Below, piece after piece: positions 1 through 12,124 of a stretch of 64,000 bases of DNA. The translations under genes were made by a program, and so were the position numbers. A model generated the notes under the pieces. That model was not told where the DNA came from. It did not search any database and saw only the letters and a list, made by a program, of their open reading frames with translations. Position 1 is the first letter of the stretch; every line of letters starts with the position of its first letter. This DNA comes from Parasponia andersonii (taxonomy: Eukaryota; Streptophyta; Magnoliopsida; Rosales; Cannabaceae): contig JXTB01000574.1 in the NCBI GenBank assembly GCA_002914805.1, positions 7,519 through 71,518 on the forward strand, given 5' to 3'.

Positions 1-552
1 AGAATATGACGACGTTTTCTATGTGCAAGAGAACAATTACATTAATGGCATGGAATGGATGACTGCATATATGTGAACAAATTAAACAATTAATCAGTAG
101 GATTTGTAGATAGTGATAAAGCTTATGTAATTAAATCATTTTACCTTTTTTTTCAATTAAATCTATTTAGAGGTAGCTACAAAACTTTAAAAGGAAATTT
201 GATTTTTTATGGTAATTTTTCAAAATAAATTGAAAAATCCCAAATTTAATTATAAAAATGATATTTTTTAAAATATGTAGAGAAATATCACTTTTTATTA
301 ATTGATGAGATACTTAAGATCGCTAGACGAGTTACCCGAGGTAACTTGATCAATTACTTCAAATAATTGTATTGGTTATCCTAAGTAACTTAACTGGTCA
401 TCTCGAGTACTATTGAAAAAAAAAAATTTTGAAAAGAAAATTGTATTTTTCTAAATAGTTTATAAAAGTATTATTGTTCTAATAAAACTTTTAAAAAGTG
501 ATAGTTTTCTAAATCAATCTAGGATTTTTCAAAAAAAAAAAATAGCGCTTCC

Positions 553-890
553 GAGATTGTTAAATTTTGGACCTTATAGAAATATGACCAAAATTTGGGC
601 CTAATTTAAATAAATATCTATTTGTCAAATGTTATAGCAAAATGTTCGATATATATACTTATATGCCAAATGTAAAATTTTATATATCAAATATAAAAAA
701 TTATATACTCAATACATTTCAATACAGTAACTGAAATTGGTAGATAAACATATCTACCAAGTATAAAAATATATCTACCTGGACATTTAGCTATAAAATT
801 TTAAAAATGGATATTTATTTAATCAAATTTAAAATATTGGTCACTCATCTAAATTTTTCATAAATTTTTTATATTTGGGCCTTGAATTTT
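553..890. repeat. Imperfect inverted repeat, MITE-like
   Basis: The block at about 580-645 reads as a diverged reverse complement of about 783-850. Both arms carry the AAATAAATATC core and a TTATAGC motif in the same relative places. Size (about 340 bp) and AT-richness fit a decayed MITE, but no clean terminal repeat or target duplication was found, so the class is unknown. Confidence 0.35.
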
Positions 891-1251
891 GCGAAAAGCC
901 TAAACTTTAATCTGCATGTTTGACTATAACTTTCTGATGTTATAACTTATAATTAGCTTAATTAACAACTTACTTTTGACTAGAAAATTAGGACAAAGTT
1001 GACGATTTGTTACTCATATATATGTATATGTATATATACTCATGCATACATTCTATGGTTATTCGGGCTCTAGTATTTTAAGTTGAGAATTCCAAGCCTC
1101 TTGTCAATGCTATAAATTTTGTGTATTTATATCGAGAAGATCGATAACGATGAATTTACAAGATATTCTAATTTTGCGTTGCATTAATTGACCATTCATA
1201 AGTACAAACTACATTTTTATACTTACAGAAAAATGCGTACATTAACATGCT

Positions 1252-1254
<3 letters not shown>

Positions 1255-1300
<46 letters not shown>
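1255..1300. repeat. (AT)n microsatellite
   Basis: About 23 AT dinucleotides in a row, followed by a short AC run at 1302-1314. Confidence 0.95.
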
Positions 1301-1304
<4 letters not shown>

Positions 1305-4299
1305 ACACACACACATATATCATACTCCCTGATCTTTTGTGTAGTCCTTGAACCTTAAATTAAGTCACCAGTTCAATCCAATCTCAAACTGTTACTCACT
1401 CACTAAATTAGCCCTTCTACGTAATTCCAATCTCCTATGTGCCCATGTGAGAAAAAAAAAAAAGAAAAAAAACCCTTTGCTCTTGCACCACGAGCAACAT
1501 AATAGTTTTTAGCATATATAATTGTTAGTCATCCGGAACTCATCATGAGTACAATTCGTATTTATCCTAATCTTATTCTTTATGTTTTACACGTACGTGA
1601 TATAATTAATAAATGATGCTCCATGCTTAAATCTATAAATGTAAATCAATTACTTAACTTACACAGTTATATTAGTTGAAACATTAATAGATATCCTAAC
1701 AGGTAATTATTGTATGCTACTAAGTTTGTCTTTGATATTCACCGAAAATACTACGAGTTGACAGTTCCTAAAAGAGAAGCATGACTTTGTACGGACTTTT
1801 GTTCGACTATCTAGCTAGTATCATGAGAAAAGTTCAATCTGATCTGAACTCAAGCTCAAGCGTAAGCAAAAATTGGCTCATAATTGTTCAACTGTAGTTC
1901 AGGATTCATACATAAATTGTAGGTACTTTCATTTTCAGTCCCGCATAGAAGCATATATATATATACCTGAAATATGTATTAGTATATACACCACTACGGA
2001 CATATCCTGTCATCCATACCTCGTCGGCTAGATCGAGCACGTAGCCAATAAGATAGAGACCCATATTATTTTAGATAATGTACATTATAATTGATGAGAT
2101 TTATTTCGACGAGATGGTCAGCCTAGCAAACATCCCAGATAACAATTTTCTTCCTTTTAACATCAGCGGTAGTTAAGATAGAAATCAAATACTTTTCTCA
2201 TTTTTGTCTTTAATACATGATCACCCATTTAATATTTGCCGTATTTAACACTATTTTAAGATTTATATTAGGTTTCGTTTGAAAGCTGGAGGCTTTAGTA
2301 TTCTAAACAAATCCTTGGCACTCTTCAATCTATATTGGGAATATTTTTAAACTTGTAAGTTCTATTTCTGTAATTTTGCTGTTAACATTAACATATTTCC
2401 ATGTATTTGTGGTTTTAAGTTGAATTTATGTTCGAATTTTAATTAATCTTTAATATTTAGTTAATTTTATGTATATCAAATAACTCATAAAACTCAAATT
2501 GCTGGTATATTGTATGAACTACGTACTTTGTTATTTTCTAACATCATTTCATGAATTCTCAAAATTATTAGTGGAAATTAGTTTGGTAATTACATACTTT
2601 GGGCAATTTGTATATAGTATAATGGATATTTTCAATGTGTATATAGTTCTTAGTTGACTGGGGATTGAAATCGAAATGAATGTAGGTGGATTCTTATACA
2701 TGAACAAAAATAGAATTGAAATGAAAGGAATTGACCAGCTGTTGTAGATCATTTTGAATTTGATTAAGTATATTTATCAATAGAGCGAAATCAAATACCT
2801 GTTAAAAACTCACCTTACGTGCATGTTGCATATATATAGATGCAGCACATTAGAAACTAAAATAAAGACAAATGTAAGAGAAGATAAAAGTAAGTATTAT
2901 TGGGTTACCAGACTGTCAAGAATAAATTGTGAAGGCTGAGTATAAAAAAATAGTAGAAATGATAATAAGGAATTGATAATTAATCTAGGAAAATAATGGC
3001 GAGTTTTGTATTCTTGTGCTGAAGTGTCTGTTATTGTAACTGTGCTGTAAGCAAGAAGCTGATATGAGAAGAAAAGTTTAGGTATTTAGTAAATTTAATT
3101 TATAAAATATAATGTACTATTTAAAAACAACATCTAAAAATTAGTAAACTATAGATTTTGAATGCTATAGCATAATCAGTTTAAAAAAAAAACTTTTATT
3201 AAGTTTCTTAATTTCTAAATTATGCTAAAAATATGGTTGGTTACACAGTAATTTAAAATTTGCCGACCAAAAGTAGTAACTTACCAACGTTTATTTTTTC
3301 TTTCTTTAACCACTTATAAAACATAAAAGCAGCATCTAAAATCAATCACAAATAGGGTCTTACCTTAATTCGCTGATCTACTAAAAAAATTGTTAATAAA
3401 AAAATCAACAAGAAATTCACTTTTCTATTTGTTTTTAACGTGTTTAAATCTCACTGAAGAATGAAAAAGCAAATGCTTGCCTCAATCCCTAATTAACTCT
3501 GTAACATTTTCTGGAAATTCTCCAAAATTAGACACAACTTTTTATTAAATAAAAAAACACGATCATAGTTGATAGATATCTTCATGCAATTAAAAAATTA
3601 ATAAGGAAATAACAATAAAAGATAAATAAGAAAAAGTAACATGTAAATTAACGATAAAATAATTAATAGCTGTACAAAAATAGTCAAACATTGGACTAAT
3701 GTTTTGGGTTCATGGATTAGAGATGGATCATAAAAAATAGTTGATGGGAATAATGTCATGGGTATGCGTCTAATGGCGTGATTATATACAACTATGCCAA
3801 TAGGACTGACAATGGTGTAATTGGACCAATGACTTAAGTGAAATTTATGCTCAGTACCTGTTTCTTCCTTATATTCCAACAATACTTGTCTTTTCATTTT
3901 ATTTGACTAATTTAAATTTTTTATGTGCATTTCATATATAAAATATATGTGGCTTACATTTATGTATGATTTATATTTGCAGTTTAAATATAGTATAATA
4001 TTTATGTATGGCTTATATTTACAACGAATATAAACCTATTTGTACCGAGTTTTAGATATAATTTTATTCATGACATGTATATAATGATAAATATTTTATA
4101 TATAAAATACTTGTGCTATATTTTTCTCAAATAATGGATATGAATAAATTAAAAATAAAAATAGATAATTTTGTAAATATGATTAAAAAGCAGATATTTA
4201 TGTGCTTTTGCCATGGTTTAAAGATGCCCAGTAAAATCTTAACCCATGAAAACTAAGCAGATGGGAAAAGCCTAATTGGCTCAATATGTGCAATGGATC

Positions 4300-4304
<5 letters not shown>

Positions 4305-4342
<38 letters not shown>
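4305..4342. repeat. (AT)n microsatellite
   Basis: Uninterrupted AT dinucleotide run in intergenic DNA. Confidence 0.95.
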
Positions 4343-4345
<3 letters not shown>

Positions 4346-4889
4346 TGAGTTAATGGATATCATATATATTATGAGAAAATTTGATTTTATATAGTTTATT
4401 TTAAAATTGTTTTGAAAAATCTCGGATTTTAAAATATTCTGAAAAATTCTAGATTTATTTAGAGAAATACTATTTTTTACAAATTAAAAAGGTACTTGGA
4501 ATAACTGAACAATTTACTTTAAGTATCTCGATTGATTAATCTAAGTACCCTGAATTGATTTTTTGAATAACTTTAATAGGTAAAAGACAATAATATCTTC
4601 AAAATTAAGGAAAATAATAATGAATAATTTAGTTTTATAGAGGGTATTATTATTTTTTCGTTACTAAAATTGGTCAAAAAATCAGTCTAGGATATTAATT
4701 TTCAGAAATTCTTAATTTCAGTATATTATTTTGTGGAGTCCAAATTTTATGGTTTAAATTATAAAACATCCAAATCTCATTATACTTTTGTACAGTTTTT
4801 CCTTTTTATAATCCCACTTAAACAAATTCGGCACGAGGATGATCTTGTGCATCACTCTTATATTTTCTTATGGTATATATATATATATA

Positions 4890-5512
4890 TGTTGTGTGGT
4901 CTAAAATTCTATGTCAGGTCGCATGAGTAAGATTAAGTGCGACCTCTTCCGAAAGAGTTACATGCGACCTCCACCGCATAAGTTACATGCGACTTCCTCC
5001 GAATAAGTTAAGTGCGACCAGAATGAAAAGGAGACTAGTCTATGCTTCGTCAAATGGGTAACCTACAAAGAAAGAGAAACAAAAGTTTCTCTTTAAAGAT
5101 CGACCAGTTATCTTATTTAAGTGATTACCCAATTATATTGTTACTCAAATTGTATTGCCCGATTGTACAGTTACCCATTCTCACAATTGGGAACATTGAG
5201 CTACCCTCATCTATATAAAGGGAGTTCAATGTTTCGGTGATGGGAGCTAGGACTTTTTCTGATCTTGAGAGACTGAGAAATTCTTGAAAGAACCTTTTTT
5301 AACTTTCTTCTTTCCGGACAATGTATTGTAATTTTGAGTTCTTGTAATTTTCTAGAAAATAGTGAAAAACAGTGGACGTAAGCTCATCTTTTTCGGGGTT
5401 GAACCACTATAAAATCTTTGCCTCTTTATTTGCTTTGATTAATAATCTTTTTTACATAAGCCACATTTCGCAATTTTTTCTAAATTTATTGTTGACAAAA
5501 CCTTCATCAACA
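4890..5512 (+). repeat. 5' LTR of the Tat-type gypsy element
   Basis: 623 bp, TGTTG...CAACA. About four degenerate 25-27-bp units built on TGCGACC lie at 4929-5025. A TATA motif (CTATATAAAGG) near 5210-5221 is the likely promoter of the genomic RNA. Equal in length to the 3' LTR with about 7% mismatch. Confidence 0.93.
5210..5221 (+). promoter_or_regulatory. LTR TATA box
   Basis: CTATATAAAGG in the second half of the 5' LTR, conserved at the matching position of the 3' LTR near 15578-15589. The position fits the U3/R promoter of an LTR retrotransposon. Confidence 0.6.
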
Positions 5513-5514
5513 AT

Positions 5515-5531
5515 TGGCGCTAGAAGGAGGG
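5515..5531 (+). other. Primer binding site of the gypsy element
   Basis: TGGCGCTAGAAGGAGGG starts 2 bases after the 5' LTR, the standard place for minus-strand priming. It begins TGG, complementary to a tRNA CCA end. I did not assign the tRNA. Confidence 0.7.
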
Positions 5532-5585
5532 CTATTCCGGCATAAAAAAAAAAAAAACAGTTTGTCAAATTTTGCTTTTTTAATA

Positions 5586-7330
5586 ATGGCAAACACCAGA
5601 AATACTATCAGAGTCACCGGAACTAGCCAAAACCAACCCCAAAGTACTGCTGCTGCACAGGCAGACCCTGCTCAAGATCAACCTACCAAGACCGCATCAG
5701 AAACCTTGCTCAGAGACAGGATCGCATGGAGGAGACATTGGTGAACCTTCAGCAAATCACTAACTAGATCAATGACTCCCTATTACGACTTGCTGAAGGG
5801 CAGATAGTGACCCCACCACAGCACGAACGTCCCAGAGAACGTCCTGCTCAACTACCTGAGAAAGGAATACAGATCCTAGAGACAAGGAAACGCGACCAGC
5901 TAAGAACCCAGCTAGAGCGTCATGAAGATCACATCTCCAAAGGAAAAGGCAAAGTCGCAAACTTACCTCTAGAATCTGGTACAGAGAGTTCAAATACTAA
6001 CCGTGATCGTGGACAACCTTCTCGCAAATCCACTAATAATCAAGTTCGCTTAAACAGTGAACAAAAACAACAATTAAGAAGCGTCTTCGAAAGGATCAGC
6101 AGAGAGTCGAGACAAGATCCTACAGACCTAAGACAATACTTGGAATGGCGACGTAGTTATGAACGATCTGTATCGCATCATAACGACCAAAGCCAATCTC
6201 GTCGCACTATTTCGCTGGATTCCTCTCACAGATCGTAGAAGACTCTACCTGACCAACCCACCATACATCGAGATAACGATCAAAGGCTGCCCTTGCCACT
6301 AACAAGAGATAATACTCTCCCTCCGAACATCGGTGTTCACAATTTAAGGATCGTTTTAGACACACTTGCTGGTTGGGACGATGAGCTCACTGATGGGTAT
6401 CGTCAATCGCCATTCAGCGAGGAAGTTCGAGCTGCTGCCCTACCTACTGGATTCAGACTTCCCACCATAAACACTTTTGATGGGAAAACTGATCCACAGG
6501 ACCATATGGATCACTTCAGCGACCTGATGGAACTCCATCTTGTCAATGATCATGCACGTTGCAAATGTTTTGCTGTAAGTCTCTCAGGAGCAGCAAAAAA
6601 GTGGTTCCGATGACTCAAATCTGGCTTAATCTCATCCTGGCAACAACTTCAGACGGCGTTCTTGAGACAGTTCCAAGCTGCAAAGAATTTCACTGTTCCA
6701 CTTGTTAGCTTGTCTGCAATTCGACAAGGTCCAGAGGAAACTCTACGATCTTATCTCAACCGATTCATCTTAGAGTTAGCAAAGGTCAACAATCCACCTG
6801 AAGGGGGAGTTTTAACTCTCATGATGGCCGGGGTGCGACCAAAAACTAAACTCTGGGAGGAATTACTTGAGCGAGAATGTAGAACTCTAGAAGACTTCTA
6901 CCGAAGGGTTGGTCGGCATCTGAGGGTAGAATCTTCGCGCGAGAATCTTCAAAAGACAAAGAAAGAAGGAAGGAAAGATGCTACTAAAGATGCGATCATG
7001 ACCAACAATAACGGTAATAAGAAAAACAAAAGGAGTAATGAACAGATGACAGAGAATCAGCCTAGACCTAAAAAGCAGGAGAGTTCAAGAGCTCCCATGA
7101 GGTTCAACAATTACACCGAGTTAAACGCACCCATAGATCATATCTATGCGGTCACAAACCAGCAGGAGCGATACCATTAACCGGAACCAATGAAACGGGA
7201 CAGAGCAAAGTGGACCCCAATAAGTTCTGCCGATATCACAATGACATTGGACATGATACCAATAATTGCTACGCCTTGAAGGATGAAATTGAAAGATTGA
7301 TTAAAGAAGGGTAACTGCGGCAATACACCA
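5586..7330 (+). pseudogene. gag: gag of the Tat-type element (broken)
   Basis: Gag would form the particle that packages element RNA. The probable start is the ATG at 5586. The reading frame shifts near 5715-5725 and there are in-frame stops near 5769, 6236, 6613 and 7314. The central part (6293-7180) has the look of a plant gypsy retrotransposon-gag domain, and a lysine-rich stretch follows. The nucleic-acid knuckle at 7228-7269 has the spacing C-x2-H-x4-H-x4-C (residues CRYHNDIGHDTNNC), the His-for-Cys variant common in Tat and Athila elements. Another frameshift lies between 7180 and 7228. The call as gag is firm from order and the knuckle; exact limits are not. Confidence 0.85.
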
Positions 7331-7532
7331 GGCAGAACAACGAATGGCGAGAAAAAACCAACAGCGACCTCCAGAAATTTAACGCGAAGTCCGAACTATC
7401 TTTGGAGGACCGCATGTTGGCAGAAATTCGAAAAGGGCTCAAGATAGGTATGCACGAGAAGCTCGACAACAGCCATTGCCTAACGTCATGCATCTTGAGC
7501 AGTGACCACGTAAGCTTCAACGAGTACTATAC

Positions 7533-10020
7533 ATGGACATTACCTTCACAGAACAGGACGCAAGGGAGGTCCATTATCCGCATAATGACGCATTGGTCAT
7601 AAAAATTAATTGTGGAAGCACGCAGTTGTGGCGAGTATTGGTTGATAACGGGAGTGCTATTGATATCCTATACTACGATGCCTTTAAGAAGATGGGGTTG
7701 AATGAGAGCGACTTGAAGCCTACTGTTACTCTGCTCTATGGTTTCACTAGTGACAGCCTGATGCCTATGGGCATGATTGAATTAATGGTCAACGTTGGAA
7801 CCTATCCTAAGTTTTCAACGATAATGACCCAATTTTTGGTGGTAAATTGCCCCTCCGTATTCAATGTTGTGCTGGGAAGACCGACACTGAGGGAACTTCG
7901 AGCCGTCACTTCAATCTACCATCTCACTCTGAAATTCCCGACCCAACACGGGGTAGGCAAGGTGCGAGGAAACTAATATGATGCGCGGACTTGTTATAAC
8001 AACTCGTTGAAACTCGCAGCAAAGGATGCGACACCTCGCACAATGATGGTCCAGCTACCTGAAGAAGTGTCAGTCGAAGCATCGAGCAAAGCGTCAGTTG
8101 AACCATCAGTTAAAGCGTCAATCGACACGACCAGCGAAGATTTTGATCCTCGAGAAATAGACGAAGAGGTCAGAATTAGACCCATCGAAGATCTGGAGGA
8201 TTTATCATTCGACATGTCCTCCAAGACTTTAAAGATTATAATGAAGATTCAAGAGCCTGTGCGAGCTTCGTTGGTCGCTTTTCTGAAATCTAACTTGGAT
8301 GTCTTCGCATGGCAACATTCAGACATGGTAGAGATCGATTCGAAGATCATATGCCACTGTCTTAACATAGACCTGACAAAGAAGCCTGTACGGCAGAAAA
8401 GAAGAGTTATGAATCCAGAGCGCTACGTCGCATTAAAAGAAGAGGTGGAGAAGCTACTCGAAATTGGATTTATAAGGGAATCTTTTTACCCTAGCTGGCA
8501 TGCAAACCCGGTTTTGGTGAAGAAACCCAATGGAAAGTGGAGAACGTACATCGATTTCACCGATCTCAACAGAGCATGTCCGAAGGACAGCTTCCCTCTT
8601 CTAAGAATCGATCAGCTTGTAGATGCGAAATCGGGGCATGAACTCTTAAGTTTCATGGATGCGTATTCTGGATACAATCAAATCCCCATGTACGAGCTAG
8701 ATGAGGAGCATACCTCATTCATCACTAATCGAGGATTATACTGCTACAAGAAGATGCCCTTCGGATTCATCAACCCAGGAGCGACCTACCAGTGTCTTGT
8801 CAATATGATGTTTGCAAAACAAATTGACAAGACAATAGAGGTATATGTCGATGACATGTTGGTGAAGTCAGAGAAAGTCGAAGATCACATCAAGTACCTT
8901 GATGAGATGTTCAAAATTCTCTAGAAATATCAAATGAAGCTGAATCCCCAGAAGTGTGCGTTCGGGGTAGGATCTGGAAAATTTATGGGTTTTATGTCGA
9001 TCAGTGAGGTATTGAAGCAAACCCTCAAAAGATACAAGCGTTGATTGATATGCAATCTCCTCGTAAACCCAAGGATGTACAGAGCCTAGCAGGAAGTATA
9101 GCTGCACTGAGTCGATTTGTATCCAGGTCAACTGATAAATGCCAACCGTTCTTTGAAGTGTTAAAAGGATCAAAGAGGTTCGAATGGACGAAGGAATGCA
9201 AGCAGGCATTCCAAGAGTTAAAAATACACTTGGGTTCTCCTCCACTCTTGTCGAAGCCAAACCCAGTAGAAGAATTATGCTTATATCTCGTTATTTCCGA
9301 ATATGCGATGAGTGCTGCATTAATTCGCGATGAGGAAAATATACAACGACCAGTCTATTATGTAAGTAAAAGATTACTTGATGCCGAAACTAGGTATCCA
9401 GAGATGGAAAAATTGGCACTAGCACTCGTCATCGCATCAAGAAAGCTTCGACCTTACTTTCATGCCCACTCCATCAAAGTTTTCACGAATTTTCTGTTGA
9501 AACAGGTTCTACAGAAACCTGAGGCTTCAGAACGGCAGCTTAAGTGGGCCGTTGAATTGAGTCAATTTGACATCAATTTTCAACCTCGCACTGCCTTAAA
9601 GGGTCAGGCCCTCGCAGATTTTATTGCAGAATTTACATATGATATCGATATTCCCATAGGAGTACTCAAAAAATCCGCTTCAGATACATCAAGGTTGTGG
9701 AAACTTTATGTTGATGGGTCATCAAATGAAAATGGAGCAGGTGCGGGCCTAGTTTTAATCAATCTTGAAGGGCATAACATTCATTGTGCGCTTCGCTTCA
9801 AATTCCCAGCGTCAAATAATAAGGCTGAATATGAAGCACTGATAGCTGGGCTAAAGCTTGCACAGGAAATGAAGGTCGAGACGATTGAAGTGTACAGTGA
9901 CTCCTAGCTGGTCGTTTGTCAGGTTAAGGGCGATTGCCAAGCAAGAGGAGAGAGAATGATGGCCTATTTGCAGGAGGTATAACGATTATTCTTAACATTC
10001 ACTGCTTATAACATTCAACT
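7533..10020 (+). pseudogene. pol: pro-RT-RNaseH-aRNaseH part of pol (broken)
   Basis: The protease has VLVDNGSAIDIL with the catalytic Asp codon at 7644. The reverse transcriptase occupies about 8400-8900 in the same frame, with the YVDD catalytic motif at 8844-8855. A first RNase H / connection region lies at about 9041-9650. A second RNase H starts near 9700 with its first catalytic Asp in LYVDGSS (9713) and AEYEALI further on. This extra archaeal-type RNase H is known from Tat-lineage elements. Breaks: stops at 7974 and 8922, a frameshift near 8995 with an adjacent stop, and stops near 9905 and 9978. Neither protein activity nor mobility is expected. Confidence 0.9.
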
Positions 10021-10045
10021 TCTTCCTCGCATTGAAAATACCCGG

Positions 10046-11413
10046 GTGGATGCACTTGCTAAGCTCGCTTCAACGAAAGATGCAGAGTTGTTAAAGGTTG
10101 TTCTTGTTGAATTTCTTGTATTGCCAAGCATCGAGGTTGAACCCCAAGTAACTATGCCAGTTGACGAAAAACCATCGTGGATGGATCCTATAATACAACA
10201 TTTACAAAATGACGATCTTCCCGAGAGCAAAGACGATGCAAAGCGACTCCGCATGAAGGCAGCCTGCTATATCATCCATGATGAGAAGCTTTATCAAAAG
10301 AGTTTTAGCTCGCCATTATTATATGTGTCAATGATGAAAAAGTACACTATATTATGAGGAAAATTCACGAAGGAATATGGGGAAATCATTCTGGGGGGGC
10401 AAGCACTTGCAAACAAGATTTTTCGACAAGGGTATTTTTGGCCGACTATAAAGAAAAATACATTGGAATTTGCTAGGAGGTGTGATAAATGTCAACGGTT
10501 TGCGACTATTCCTAGAAAACCACATGTTCCTTTAACTACAATGACTAGTCCATGGCCATTTGTTATTTGGGGAATTGATATTATCGGGATGCTTCCATTA
10601 GCACGAGGTGGTTTGAAGTATGCGGTGGTCGCAGTCGATTATTTCACAAAATGGACGGAAGCTGAGTCCTTCAGCACCATTTCTGCAAAGAAGATGATAG
10701 ATTTTATTTACAAATCTATAATCTGCCGTTATGGTATACCGCATACTATAATTTCTGATAATGGGAAAAAATTCGACTATGATAAGTTCCGTGACTTCTG
10801 CAACAACTTGGGCATCAAGAAGAGTTTCTCTACTGTTGTTCATCCGCAAGCCAATGGGCAGGTCGAAGCGATAAACAAAATAATTAAACAGAATATAAAG
10901 ACGAAGCTGGAGGAGCATAAAGGAGCTTGGCCAGAAGTACTTCCAGAAGTTTTACGGGCTTATCACACCACTCAACGAACCACTACTAGAGAGAGTCCAT
11001 TCTCTTTAGCTTATGGATATGAAGCAATGATCCCAGTTGAAATTGGTGCGAGCTCTCTACGGCGATCTGTTTATGAGCAAAATTAGAATGATGTATTACT
11101 GAGAATTGAACTCGATTTTTTAGAAGAAAGGCGTGAACAATCTCTACTTCGAATTGTATCATATCAACAACGTACTGCTAGACATTATAACTCCAAAGTC
11201 AAAAGTAGATATTTTGAAATTGGTGATCTTGTCCTTCGAAGAGTTCTACCTAATAATAAAGAGCATGGTGCTGGTGTATTTGGACCTTCCTGGGAAGGAC
11301 CTTATGTTATTGATGACGTCATTCGACCTAGGACATACAAGCTAGCCCGCATCGACGGACAAAAGATCGAACATGCTTGGAATGCAGAACAACTTCGTCG
11401 TTATTATCAATGA
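10046..11413 (+). pseudogene. pol: Integrase part of pol (broken)
   Basis: Integrase inserts the cDNA into the host genome. The N-terminal zinc-binding region is split by a frameshift near 10315-10330; its Cys pair (CDKC) is visible near 10483. The catalytic core keeps Asp (10577), Asp (10757) and Glu (10865); the last two are separated by 35 residues, the classic DD35E spacing. A stop lies at 11084. Downstream, a GDLVLRR / WEGPYVI region is the usual gypsy integrase C-terminal tail. The frame ends at TGA 11411-11413. I see no chromodomain, in line with the Tat lineage. Confidence 0.88.
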
Positions 11414-11573
11414 ATCTTCATGTTTATTTTCCATGTATTTTCGACGGCTCCCTGTATCTTCATTATTTCGTCATTCGACGTCATTCGTCAATAATATTTC
11501 TTCGGCTATTACTTCAACTTCATTTGATTCATCTTTTATAGTTCTATAGCAGTTTTCTGACACCATAAATCTC

Positions 11574-11587
11574 GGGGGGCAGTGGGA
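11574..11587 (+). other. Internal polypurine tract
   Basis: A G6-C-A-G-T-G3-A tract lies 160 bases after the pol stop. It looks more like a plus-strand primer than the tract that actually precedes the 3' LTR. It may be a second, internal primer or a relic of an older 3' end. Confidence 0.4.
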
Positions 11588-12124
11588 TCAGAATTTTATC
11601 TCCTACTTGTTTCCTAAGGGACTATGCAAAACGTCCATTTAGAGGAAACGTAGTTTTAGATCGTCGAAATATCTAAAATTCCTTAAAATCCTAGAATTTT
11701 CTCCTCGCTTTATGCCTTAGCATGTCGTATTATGCAATTTCCCTCCTCGAACAACAAAGTAACTAAGCAAAACGTTCATTGTTCGATGTGATATATTGCT
11801 ATATCATATTTTGCAATGGAACTTTTGAAAAATAGTATTGTTTGTATCACTCGTACTTACTGTTTTCTTAAGCGACCTAACCTATCCTAACACTTAGAAC
11901 TCGTTTTAAGTTAGTTGGATTCAAATCGCAAAAAACGTGCCGATCAGTCACTTAGTGATTGACTACTTAGTTAAAATTAGTGTTGTGTTTTGATTATTTT
12001 GCAGGAATATGTCTGACAAGGAAAAAATATTCATTAAAAAATCGCACCCGTATATAAGCCGAGAGAGAAAGGGGGACCAAGCCCGCATTGTTCTGAAACA
12101 AAAAATAAAAATAATACTAAGTGT

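Larger units (their letters stand above)
1..4889. other. AT-rich intergenic region, no gene recognised
   Basis: No open reading frame here looks like a gene; the few short ones (for example near 3600-3900 and 4733-4930) have AT-driven composition and no recognisable domain. The stretch holds TA microsatellites at 1255-1300 and 4305-4342, an imperfect inverted repeat at 553-890, and two loosely similar AT-rich blocks (about 195-500 and 4375-4600) that may be worn copies of one repeat. It ends at the 5' LTR of the gypsy element. Confidence 0.6.

Noticed and set aside
3598-3897. A 99-codon minus-strand frame
   Set aside because: No motif, AT-driven composition with a Leu/Ile-rich end, no promoter or splice context.
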